Shown in pieces: positions 18,600 through 25,730 of a stretch of 64,000 nucleotides of DNA; position 1 is the first letter of the stretch, and the number at the start of each line of letters is the position of its first letter. The notes under the pieces were generated by a model, which saw only the letters and a program-made list of their open reading frames with translations, did no database searches and was not told the origin of the DNA. Both the position numbers and the translations under genes were made by a program. The DNA comes from Planctomycetota bacterium (GTDB lineage Bacteria; Planctomycetota; J058; JAJDCP01). The stretch is taken from contig JAJDCP010000060.1 of the NCBI GenBank assembly GCA_029260765.1, positions 62,001 to 126,000 on the forward strand, read 5' to 3'.

Positions 18600-20024
18600 G
18601 TGAACAAGCTCTGTATCGTGGCGTTGCTGTGCGGCATCGCCTGTGCCCAACAAGACCCCGAAACGATCGACGGCTTGATCGGCAAACAGGCACGTCTGGC
18701 CCGTCAGATCGCCGAGCTCGACGCCAGAATGCGCGCGGTTGCCGATGCGATCGAGGCTGAGCAACCTGCCGAGGCGGCCCGGATCCGCGAAGCCTGGCAG
18801 CTGATGCAGCAGCTGTTGATCGAACGGGACATGCAGTCGACCCAGGAGCTGCTCGCCGGCGGCTCGAACTTTGAGGCCAAGCAGCTGGCGGGCCAGCTGG
18901 TCGAGCACCTGGCGCTGTTGCTCGCGGCACTGCAGGAGCCGGAGCCCGAGGTTTCGCCCCGAGACCGGCTGCGCGATCTGCTCGCGCTGCGTGCGCGTCT
19001 GCAGGCGCTGTCCGATGCGCAGCGGGACCAGCTTGTGGGGAGCGAAGCCGGCGAGGGGCAGGATCCCGACGGGCGGAGCCGCCGTCAGGGAGAGCTGGCT
19101 GCCGACACCGAAACGACCGCGGGAGATCTGTCCGAGGGGGCCGAACCGGGCTCGGGCCGGGCGCAGGCTGGCGATGCGGCTCGTGCCGCCAGCCTGCGCA
19201 TGCGCGACGCGCAGCGGCAGCTCGGAGAGGATGCGCCCGAGGAGGCGCGCGACGCGCAGCAGGACGCCCTCGATGAGCTCGACGATGCCATCGACGCCAT
19301 CGACCTCGAGATCGCCGAGTATCGAGATCGTGAGCGCCAGCACACGCTCTTCAACCTGCGCGCGGCGCTCGATGCGCTCGTGGCGGGGCAGGCAGGCATC
19401 GGCCAGCGCACCGAGGCGCTCGAGACACAGCGCGTGGAGGCCGACGGCAGTCAGCGCTTCCTGCGCAGGTACCTGATGAAGAGCTCGGGGCTGGCCATCG
19501 AGCAGGCCGAGCTGGCCGAGAACCTCGAGGCGGTGCGCACGAAGCTGGCCGAAGAAGGAGCGCGGGTGTTCAGCTTCGTGGCCGAGAATGCGCGCATCGA
19601 CATGCAACGGGTCAGCGAGCGGCTGCTGGCAGAGGACGCGGCGCTGCGCACCGATGCCTGCACCCGCAACAGCCAGCAGCGCATCCTGGCAGACCTGCAA
19701 GGCCTGCGTCAGGCGCTGGACCGGGCGCTGCGTGAAGCCTCTGCCCCGTCCGATGCCGGTCCGGGGGGCCCCGGGGGAGACGGCCCCGATCAGGGTCCGC
19801 CGCCGTTGGTCTCGCATCTGGAAGAGCTGCGTCTGATTCAGCACCTGCAACATGCCACCCGTGAGCAGACGGCCGAGCTCGAGCGGGCCGTGCGCCAGGT
19901 CGAGGTCATGAGTCCCCTGCAGGAGGCTTTGCTCGAGCGGCTGGCCGCCAAGCAGGGCAATCTGGTGGACCTGCTCGCGGATCTGCTGGAGAGCTTGCGC
20001 AACGAGCGGGCTGGGGTCGAGTAG
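18600..20024 (+). CDS. Secreted coiled-coil protein of unknown function
   Basis: I do not recognise this 474-residue protein. It opens with a signal peptide ending near ACAQQ at residues 15-18 and is then almost wholly Ala, Glu, Leu, Gln and Arg in heptad-like patterns. Two flexible Gly/Pro/Asp-rich breaks interrupt it, near residue 165 and near residue 385. Long coiled coils at about 25-130, 200-370 and 400-470 suggest a rod-like periplasmic or envelope protein. The GTG start at 18600 has GGAGGAGAG upstream. It follows the lipase-like gene on the same strand after 94 bp and precedes a small membrane protein gene. Confidence 0.6.
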   Translation: MNKLCIVALLCGIACAQQDPETIDGLIGKQARLARQIAELDARMRAVADAIEAEQPAEAARIREAWQLMQQLLIERDMQSTQELLAGGSNFEAKQLAGQLVEHLALLLAALQEPEPEVSPRDRLRDLLALRARLQALSDAQRDQLVGSEAGEGQDPDGRSRRQGELAADTETTAGDLSEGAEPGSGRAQAGDAARAASLRMRDAQRQLGEDAPEEARDAQQDALDELDDAIDAIDLEIAEYRDRERQHTLFNLRAALDALVAGQAGIGQRTEALETQRVEADGSQRFLRRYLMKSSGLAIEQAELAENLEAVRTKLAEEGARVFSFVAENARIDMQRVSERLLAEDAALRTDACTRNSQQRILADLQGLRQALDRALREASAPSDAGPGGPGGDGPDQGPPPLVSHLEELRLIQHLQHATREQTAELERAVRQVEVMSPLQEALLERLAAKQGNLVDLLADLLESLRNERAGVE

Positions 20025-20110
20025 GGGCCGCGCCTTCGAACCGCGGCGGGCTTGACGCCAGGCAGGAAGCGGTCTTAAATGGGGCAGACCTTCCGCACGG
20101 AGCCGCCGCG

Positions 20111-20521
20111 ATGCCAGATCCCGCCGAGCGATCGCTGATCCGCCAGCGCTTCAACCTGCGCATGCTGCCGATCCTGGTCGCGGGGGGCTTTCTGCTCACG
20201 GTCTGGAACGTCTACGAGGTGCCCGAGCCGACGGTGCTTGATGTCGCGGCCGTGCTTTTCGGAGGCTTGATGCTCGGCGCTGCCTTCGGGCTGCTGTTCT
20301 GGAAAGCCTGGGCCCGTTGGGTGCTGTTGCTGGGGGTCGGCATCAACTTCCTGTTGGTGCTGGGTGTGGGGTTGCTGGTGATACAGAGTGGCCACGCCCC
20401 CTGGCTGCTGGGCGTCCCCCTGCTTTTGAACCTGTACATCCTCTCGATCCTGCTGCATCCGCGTACGCAGGACATCCTGCGGGTGGCCGGACGGTTGAGT
20501 GAGCTGTCCGGCGGGGAGTGA
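20111..20521 (+). CDS. Small four-helix membrane protein of unknown function
   Basis: This 136-residue protein is mostly hydrophobic, with four predicted membrane helices at about residues 18-36, 44-64, 67-88 and 93-115. The N-terminus is charged and cytoplasmic in style, and the C-terminus is short and polar. No catalytic motif is visible and I cannot name a family. The ATG at 20111 follows a weak GGAG-type site. It shares direction with the coiled-coil protein gene 86 bp upstream and may be in its operon. The 141-bp repeat pair starts 25 bp after its stop. Confidence 0.6.
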   Translation: MPDPAERSLIRQRFNLRMLPILVAGGFLLTVWNVYEVPEPTVLDVAAVLFGGLMLGAAFGLLFWKAWARWVLLLGVGINFLLVLGVGLLVIQSGHAPWLLGVPLLLNLYILSILLHPRTQDILRVAGRLSELSGGE

Positions 20522-20545
20522 TGGGCTCTTGGCGGGGCGGGCAGG

Positions 20546-20827
20546 CACCAGGCGGTCGGGCTCGCTCCCTGTAGCGGCGGTCTATGACCGCCGGAGAGAC
20601 CGTCCCGAACGGAAGCACCCTGAGGTTCGGAGCAACCTCGGCCCATGCAGCTTCCGGCGCTCACAGAGCGCCGCCACAGCAGCAGACACCAGGCGTTCGG
20701 GCTCCGTCCCTGTAGCGGCGGTCTGTGACCGCCGGAGAGACCGTCCCGAACGGAAGCACCCAGAGGTTCGGAGCAACCTCCGCCCATGCAGCTTCCGGCG
20801 CTCATAGAGCGCCGCTACAGCAGCCCA
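20546..20827. repeat. Two tandem copies of a 141-bp structured repeat
   Basis: Two copies at 20546-20686 and 20687-20827 differ at only a few positions. Each unit contains several short hairpins: GGCGGTC with GACCGCC, GAGGTT with AACCTC, and GGCGCTC with GAGCGCC. The array is bounded by CTGTAGCGGCG on the left and CGCCGCTACAG on the right, an inverted terminal pair. Short open frames within it run through the hairpins on both strands and are not genes. It could be a non-autonomous mobile repeat or a structured RNA. Confidence 0.75.
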
Positions 20828-20833
20828 GACTAT

Positions 20834-21418
20834 TCAAGAAGAGCTGGCTGGCTCGTGCGCGGGCCTGTGGGCGACCCACTTTTGCTCGACGGCAACCAAG
20901 ACAGGCAGCGCGATCGCCCAGGCGAGGGCGATGGTCAGGAAACCTGCGAGCGGCCGCGGCACCGCGACTGCCCCCAAGCCCTGGCCTCCGTAATAGGCGA
21001 GAGGACCGGCCAGGGCTCCCAGCACAAACCCGACAAGCGGTCGCTGACGCAGGAAGCTCATCGAGCGCCCCAGCGTGTTTGCGAAGCCAACCCAGAGGGC
21101 CGCAATCCAGATGGGCGCCGCGGTCCAGGGGAGCGTGGAGCCTTCGAAGCGCAAGAGGTCGGCCTGGACCAGCAAGCCGTCGAGCAGGCTTCCCAACAGA
21201 CCCACGCCCAGGCAGAACGCCAGCCGGCGGAGTCTCGCCTCGCTGCCCGCGAGCTCGAAGACCAGCCAAAGGGCGACACAGATAGGTCCCAACCAGGGCC
21301 AGCCGCGCGCGCCGCCCAACACGCAGCCCCACCAACAGAGCTGGAATCCGAGCACGTTGCGGATCAATGCCAAGCGCGACGGAGCAGCGCTGGCTTGTCT
21401 GGCCTCAGTGGGCAGCAT
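20834..21418 (-). CDS. DUF2878-like integral membrane protein
   Basis: This 194-residue protein has about six hydrophobic helices separated by short loops. It resembles the DUF2878 family, small membrane proteins of unknown activity often found beside LitR/CarH-type light regulators. The ATG at 21418 has an AGGGAAG ribosome site 6 nt upstream. A longer reading to 21508 would run back over the operator-like repeats and into the regulator gene, so it was rejected. It lies 86 bp after the CarH-type regulator gene on the same strand and has its own repeat pair at 21452-21468. It is probably expressed with, or controlled by, that regulator. Confidence 0.65.
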   Translation of the reverse strand: MLPTEARQASAAPSRLALIRNVLGFQLCWWGCVLGGARGWPWLGPICVALWLVFELAGSEARLRRLAFCLGVGLLGSLLDGLLVQADLLRFEGSTLPWTAAPIWIAALWVGFANTLGRSMSFLRQRPLVGFVLGALAGPLAYYGGQGLGAVAVPRPLAGFLTIALAWAIALPVLVAVEQKWVAHRPAHEPASSS

Positions 21419-21451
21419 GGGACTTCCCTGCAGGTGGCCTGATGCATCGCG

Positions 21452-21468
21452 CGTGTAGTTATCGTGTA
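21452..21468 (-). promoter_or_regulatory. Candidate CarH operator before the DUF2878 gene
   Basis: On the minus strand TACACG occurs twice at exactly 11-bp spacing (complement of 21452-21457 and 21463-21468). This matches the TnnACA repeat in five of six positions. It lies between the end of the regulator gene and the start of the DUF2878 gene. It is the weakest member of the operator set. Confidence 0.5.
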
Positions 21469-21504
21469 GGTTTTGGCTGGCAGATTCCATGGAGTTTTCT
21501 CGCC

Positions 21505-22476
21505 TCAATGCCCATGCGTCAGGATGCGCTCTCTGATCTCGTTCAAGCTGGAGGCATCCACGGCGGTGAGGATACGGATTCCAGCGTCTTCGAGCTCGCG
21601 ATCATCGCTGGGGACACCAGCACCACCGATGAATACGAGTGTCTCGTTGTGCATACGTTGCCGTGTCTCGAGCAATCGATCACGCTGGATCTGGAACAGC
21701 GGTGGCCGCGTGACGGACAGGAAGACCGCTGGGGGGCGCAACGTCTGGCAGGCCACCTCCAGATCGGCAAAGGGCAGGGACGGCCCTAGATAGCAGAGGG
21801 GGATTCCGCTGCGACCCAGGTAGTACGCAAGCTGGAGGATTCCGATCTCGTGCAGCTCGTCAGGGAGACAGGCGCAGATCGAGTACGAGCTTCCATTCGG
21901 AGCTGTCGCCGCGATCTTCGTAAGGCTGCGGAGACGCTCGATCACCAGGGAGCTGACGAGGTGTTCGCTGGCAACGCTCAACTGGCCTGCTGCCCAGCGC
22001 CTGCCAATCTCATGCAGCGCGGCCTGGATGACGTCGCGCAGAGCGGTGTCGGGAGCGAACAGGCTGAATGCCTGGTCGAGGGCTTCTCGGGCGAGTCCCT
22101 CGTCGATACGCTCCGCGGCTTCGACCAGTCGGGCACGGCAGGCTTCGACCTCGTCGCCCGAAGCCCTGACCGGTTCGCGCTTTCGGACATCGTAGCTGAG
22201 CCGACGGCGCGGGGCCGACCTGGGCGGGTCCCGGTCGTGCTTGATCAGCCAATCCCTCCCCAGGTTCGCGAGCTCGCCGATGGAGCGCCCCTCGGCGATC
22301 AGCTTGCGGACAGATTGGACTACGGCCAGGTCGTCGTCGGTGTAGAGGCGATGTCCACTCTCGGCGCGCACGGGCACCAGAATGCCGTGGCGCTGTTCCC
22401 AGGCTCGCAAGCGCGCAGCGTTGAAGCCGCTGAGCTGGCACAGGGTCCCCATCTTGTATTTACCGACGGGCTCCAT
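21505..22476 (-). CDS. carH: CarH/LitR-type B12-binding MerR-family photoreceptor regulator
   Basis: This 323-residue protein has an N-terminal MerR helix-turn-helix (about 6-75, with LRAWEQRHG and GHRLYTDDDL), a helical bundle at about 105-190 and a C-terminal cobalamin-binding fold at about 195-320. The adenosylcobalamin signature W-x9-EH is intact (W161, E171, H172), and the lower-ligand histidine H209 lies in an ExHxxG context. Known CarH proteins bind adenosylcobalamin as dark tetramers, repress promoters holding 11-bp repeats, and fall apart in light. Such repeats occur at several promoters nearby. The ATG at 22476 has a GGGAGGG site and sits 24 bp after the chalcone-isomerase-like gene, whose promoter also holds the repeats. 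Autoregulation is therefore likely. Its targets are inferred, not shown. Confidence 0.88.
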   Translation of the reverse strand: MEPVGKYKMGTLCQLSGFNAARLRAWEQRHGILVPVRAESGHRLYTDDDLAVVQSVRKLIAEGRSIGELANLGRDWLIKHDRDPPRSAPRRRLSYDVRKREPVRASGDEVEACRARLVEAAERIDEGLAREALDQAFSLFAPDTALRDVIQAALHEIGRRWAAGQLSVASEHLVSSLVIERLRSLTKIAATAPNGSSYSICACLPDELHEIGILQLAYYLGRSGIPLCYLGPSLPFADLEVACQTLRPPAVFLSVTRPPLFQIQRDRLLETRQRMHNETLVFIGGAGVPSDDRELEDAGIRILTAVDASSLNEIRERILTHGH

Positions 22477-22500
22477 GCGGGTCCCTCCCGTGTGTTGATC

Positions 22501-23241
22501 TCAGCGGGGTGGCACCGGCGTCAAGAGCTGGCGTCGGAGGTCCGCGTCGCCAGCAAAGCGGCCCAGCCAGATGGAGAAATAGGCTCTTGCGAAGTCCGCC
22601 CCGGGAATGACGCCCAGCCGACGATCATTCAACGAGAGCTCGGTTCCCAGGCCGGGAGTGTAGGTCAGGGCGTAGCGGTCGCCGGGTTCCACATCTCGGT
22701 ACAGCCGATTGATACGCTGCAGCCGAGGCTCCAGGGCTTGGAGCTCCTCTTCGGAGAGCGTCTGCTCGAGGACGGGTTGCGCGGTCTTCGCGAACTCGCC
22801 GCGGTCGATCGCGTAGAAGTAGCTGAGCTCCAGGCGCTTGGGATGATCCTCAAGGGCAGCCACGGGCTGCACTTCCTCAGGCAGATAGAGAACGGCGCAG
22901 AAGACGTCGAAGAGGTAGTTGTAGACGAGCGTCCCCGCGCCACTGATGCGCAACGGAACTCCTTCGACCTCGATGCTTGTGGGGAAGGCTTCCCCGTCGA
23001 CCAGCAAGGTGTCGGGCGCGTCCTGCGGCGCCGGAGTCTGATCTTGCGGCGCAACGTCGGGCTCTGTGGAGGCAGCTGGAGTCCTGTCGGCGACGAGATC
23101 GTCTCCAGCGGTAGCAACGGCGGGCTCCGTCGGGGGAGGGGTCTGCGAGCGCCACGCCAGATCGGGTCCCGATTGCAGTATGCAGCCAACAGGAGGGAGA
23201 ACGATGGCCAGGATCAACCAGATGTAATGCGACGTTTTCAT
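22501..23241 (-). CDS. Chalcone-isomerase-like domain envelope protein
   Basis: The protein has 246 residues. A hydrophobic N-terminus ends in PPVGC, so it may be a lipoprotein; a Pro/Ala/Asp-rich linker follows to about residue 85. The remaining 160 residues match the bacterial chalcone-isomerase-like family, with a pattern such as GAGTLVYNYLFDVFCAVLYLP and YALTYTPG-G-E-SLN. Bacterial members are not flavonoid enzymes and probably bind lipid-like molecules. Such genes recur beside LitR/CarH regulators. The ATG at 23241 follows GAGG; a TTG at 23262 is the alternative. It is the first gene of the regulator operon, behind the operator pair at 23332-23348. Confidence 0.75.
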   Translation of the reverse strand: MKTSHYIWLILAIVLPPVGCILQSGPDLAWRSQTPPPTEPAVATAGDDLVADRTPAASTEPDVAPQDQTPAPQDAPDTLLVDGEAFPTSIEVEGVPLRISGAGTLVYNYLFDVFCAVLYLPEEVQPVAALEDHPKRLELSYFYAIDRGEFAKTAQPVLEQTLSEEELQALEPRLQRINRLYRDVEPGDRYALTYTPGLGTELSLNDRRLGVIPGADFARAYFSIWLGRFAGDADLRRQLLTPVPPR

Positions 23242-23331
23242 CTCGAACCTCGGGTTTTCCAAGAACAGAGCCTCATGGACGTAGGTGTTTCGAGCTAGAA
23301 ACTCCCAATCTCTCTCGAACTTCTAGAAGTG

Positions 23332-23348
23332 TATACAAAATATAGACA
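23332..23348 (+). promoter_or_regulatory. Candidate CarH operator in the regulator/YceI divergent region
   Basis: TATACA at 23332-23337 and TAGACA at 23343-23348 are spaced exactly 11 bp and both fit TnnACA. TATACA can act as a + strand -35 box with TAGATT at 23354-23359 as -10 (16-bp spacer). The site is about 90 bp before the minus-strand chalcone-isomerase-like gene, so it could control both directions. Confidence 0.7.
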
Positions 23349-23717
23349 CAGTCTAGATTTTTCTGGGGGTGGATGCGTTGGGAAGGCCTCGGCGCTCGCG
23401 GTGTTATTTGCACAAGGTGCTGATGCTCAATGGTTTGTGGATGCGCCGTCGGCTGGAGAGGTCGCTCAGATTAACTAAACAAAATGTCCTGGTGGCTCCT
23501 TCGAGGCATTCGCAGCGGCGTCATCCCCAGGCAACGCGCCACTTCAGGAGGGTCCAGCGGCATCTCCGCAGCGGACTCCCTCGACATCCGCCACAGAAGA
23601 CAGAAGACGGGATGGCGCCGCGCCCGGCTTCCCCATCCAGCCCGCCAGGCGAACGGAGGTTGTGCGGCCCAGCAACTTCAGCGAAACTCCCTGGGCCCCT
23701 TGTACCCCGGAGCTCTG
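23349..23717 (+). other. Long leader before the YceI gene
   Basis: About 370 bp separates the divergent operator from the YceI start. Open frames run through it but none has a ribosome site or a recognisable protein. A single TAAACA half-site sits at 23474-23479 without an 11-bp partner. It may be a long untranslated leader or hold a second promoter nearer the gene. Confidence 0.35.
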
Positions 23718-24374
23718 ATGCTTTTTCGACGCCCAAAGTTCGACATTCTGTGCGTGTCGCTGCTTCTGGCTTGCCTTCTGCCCGCCGCGGCCGAGGGCAC
23801 GCGCTACCGCCTCGTGTCTGATTCTTGTGAGATCGTAGCTCTCCTCAAGCCCGCAGGACTGGGTGCCCGGTTTTCTCATGAGCATGTCATCCACGCGACC
23901 AGCGTCGCCGGTGAGCTGCGCTTTGATCCGAACGACCTCAGCGACGCTTCCGTCGAAGTAGGCATCGCGAGCTCGGAGCTCACCCCCGACGATCCCGAGC
24001 TGCGTGGCAAGTACGGGCTCGACGGTGAGCTCTCGGAGGGCGATCGTGAGACCATCGCCGAGAACCTCAAAGGGGAGAGCCAGCTGGACGCGGGCAGCTT
24101 CCCAGAGATCCGCTTCAGCGCGGACACCTTCGAGAAGGGCGACGATGGGTGGCAGATCACGGGTGAAATCACCATCCGAGGGGTCGCCAAGAGCGTCGAA
24201 GTTCCCGCCACGATCGAGGTCTCCGATGGAATCTTGCGGGGGGAGTGCAGCTTCTCTCTGACGCAGAGCGACTTTGGCTTCAGTCCCTATTCGGCACTCC
24301 TGGGAGCCATCAAGAACGCGGACAAAGTCGAGGTACGCGTCCGGCTCTTCGCGGTGGCCTCTGAGGCACCTTGA
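23718..24374 (+). CDS. YceI-family secreted lipid-binding protein
   Basis: This 218-residue protein has a signal peptide cleaved near AAAEG at about residues 24-28. It is followed by the YceI beta-barrel pattern: RFSHEHVI near the start, DPNDLSDASVEV, FPEIRFSADTF, and GEITIRGVAKSVEVPA. YceI proteins hold polyprenyl or amide-lipid ligands in the periplasm; a polyisoprenoid ligand would fit a carotenoid island. The ATG at 23718 is preceded by GGAG, and the long upstream extension was rejected because it lacks both a start site and a signal sequence. It is divergent from the CarH operon and converges on the DUF1475-like gene. Confidence 0.85.
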   Translation: MLFRRPKFDILCVSLLLACLLPAAAEGTRYRLVSDSCEIVALLKPAGLGARFSHEHVIHATSVAGELRFDPNDLSDASVEVGIASSELTPDDPELRGKYGLDGELSEGDRETIAENLKGESQLDAGSFPEIRFSADTFEKGDDGWQITGEITIRGVAKSVEVPATIEVSDGILRGECSFSLTQSDFGFSPYSALLGAIKNADKVEVRVRLFAVASEAP

Positions 24375-24400
24375 GGAGCTCGAACAAAGCGCTGACGACG

Positions 24401-24419
24401 GCCGGGCAGCGTGCCCGGC
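24401..24419. terminator. Hairpin between convergent YceI and DUF1475-like genes
   Basis: GCCGGGCA at 24401-24408 pairs perfectly with TGCCCGGC at 24412-24419 around a 3-nt loop. It lies between two convergent stop codons and could stop transcripts from both sides, but no U-tract follows on either strand. Confidence 0.45.
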
Positions 24420-24757
24420 TAGTTGGCTGGATAGCCGACCAGGAAGTCGGCAACACTGCGACCCGGCTTCTCCCGCAGCAGGGCCTGGGCGAGGTACGCG
24501 ACACTGGCGAAGTTGCCCAGCAGCGCCAGAGCCAGCAGCCAACCCAAGCGGCTCCAGCAGCTGGTCTCCCGCACCGCCACCCAGAGCCAGAAGAGCAGCA
24601 CACCCACGTAGACATCGAGCAGCGTGAGCTGGAACCAAGCGTCCTGCCAGAGGCCTTCGAAGGAGCTCTCTTGCAGCCCGGCTTTGATCAGCAGCCCCGT
24701 CAGAGCAACCGCAAGCACTGCGAGAAGAGCCAGGAAACGTGCCCGTTTGTTCAGCAA
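24419..24757 (-). CDS. DUF1475-like small membrane protein, last gene of the carotenoid operon
   Basis: This 112-residue protein has three hydrophobic helices and the short pattern LLDVYVGVLLFWLW-AVRE, which resembles the DUF1475 family of unknown function. The TTG at 24757 has GGGGA about 11 nt upstream. Earlier starts would run back over the end of the phytoene synthase gene in another frame. It lies 37 bp after crtB on the same strand and ends at the convergent hairpin, so it is probably the last gene of the crtW-crtY-crtE-crtI-crtB transcript. Family naming is tentative. Confidence 0.6.
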   Translation of the reverse strand: MLNKRARFLALLAVLAVALTGLLIKAGLQESSFEGLWQDAWFQLTLLDVYVGVLLFWLWVAVRETSCWSRLGWLLALALLGNFASVAYLAQALLREKPGRSVADFLVGYPAN

Positions 24758-24794
24758 TGGTGAGCCATCCCCGTGTTCGGCCGTGCTTGAAGGT

Positions 24795-25730
24795 TCAATG
24801 GGCCAACAGCCCTTCGAGCCCATCATGCAGGGACCGTGGGTGATCGTGATAGCGCCGCAGGCTTCCCAAGGGCAGGCTGGCCAGCGCCATGAACACGGCA
24901 ACCAGTTTGCCGCCCGCAGGCACGACGGTCCGGCCTGCCATCACCAGGCAGCCGCGACGCCTCAACCGCAGCCCGATCGCGCGGTAGACGCGCCCGGCGA
25001 CGGCCATCGCCAGGCGGCTGCGCAGAGGAATGAAGCGCAGGCCCGCGAAGCCGCTGGCGTAGTATCTCTCGGCGAGCGCCAGGATCCCCTCGACCACTCT
25101 CGCCAGGCGGGCAGAGTCGACCTGTCCCGTCAGGACGGCCCTGTGGTCGAGACCCTGTGCAACCAGCCGTGAGGCGGGCAGGTAGACTCTGTCGCGGCCC
25201 GCATCCTCGAGCACATCGCGGCAGATGTTGGTCAATTGCATCGCCAGGCCGAGATCGATGGCGTGCGGAAGCGCGCGCCGGTCGGTGACACCGAGGATCG
25301 GACACATCAGCAGCCCCACGGTGCCGGCGACCCGATAGCAGTAGCGCAGCAGCTGCCGGTCATTCTCTATGCGCACCACCCCCAGATCAGAGCGCACTCC
25401 TTGCAGCAGATCGAGCAGCGGCCGTAGGCGGATCCCGCGTCGCTGCCTGAGGTGCTCGTAGGCGAGGACCAGAGGGGACCTCGGCCGGGTTCCCAGCAGC
25501 TCTTGTTCCAGGGCCTTGAGGTCTTGCAGGGCTTGCTGCTCAGACTCAGCCTCATCGGCCAGGTCGTCGATGTGGCGGCACAGGCTATAGACCAGCGCCG
25601 CATCGTCGCGACCGGCCTTGGGCAGAAAGTAGCTGGCCAGCCGGAAGGAGCGCGATTTCGCGGCCAGCGTCAGCCGGCAGCGCGCCAACAGCTCAGGGCT
25701 GGCCTCGGTCGTCATCAGCGTGTGTGTCAT
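24795..25730 (-). CDS. crtB: Phytoene synthase
   Basis: This 311-residue enzyme condenses two geranylgeranyl diphosphates to phytoene. Both aspartate-rich metal-binding motifs of the squalene/phytoene synthase fold are intact: DDLAD at 55-59 and DVLED at 172-176. The helix pattern YCYRVAGTVG near 130 is also typical. The gene overlaps crtI by 4 bp (ATGA), so translation is coupled. It feeds on the product of crtE two genes upstream and supplies crtI. Length is normal for the family. Expression probably starts at the repeat-bearing promoter before crtW. Confidence 0.95.
   Translation of the reverse strand: MTHTLMTTEASPELLARCRLTLAAKSRSFRLASYFLPKAGRDDAALVYSLCRHIDDLADEAESEQQALQDLKALEQELLGTRPRSPLVLAYEHLRQRRGIRLRPLLDLLQGVRSDLGVVRIENDRQLLRYCYRVAGTVGLLMCPILGVTDRRALPHAIDLGLAMQLTNICRDVLEDAGRDRVYLPASRLVAQGLDHRAVLTGQVDSARLARVVEGILALAERYYASGFAGLRFIPLRSRLAMAVAGRVYRAIGLRLRRRGCLVMAGRTVVPAGGKLVAVFMALASLPLGSLRRYHDHPRSLHDGLEGLLAH

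Noticed and set aside
20582..20776. Short open frame inside the 141-bp repeat pair
   Set aside because: It runs through hairpins on both strands and its protein is a repeat of Arg/Ser-rich nonsense.
20546..20827. Insertion sequence
   Set aside because: Inverted ends are present but there is no transposase or room for one; kept only as a repeat.
23474..23479. Single TAAACA half-site before the YceI gene as a CarH operator
   Set aside because: No partner lies 11 or 22 bp away, and a lone TnnACA is expected by chance in AT-rich leader DNA.
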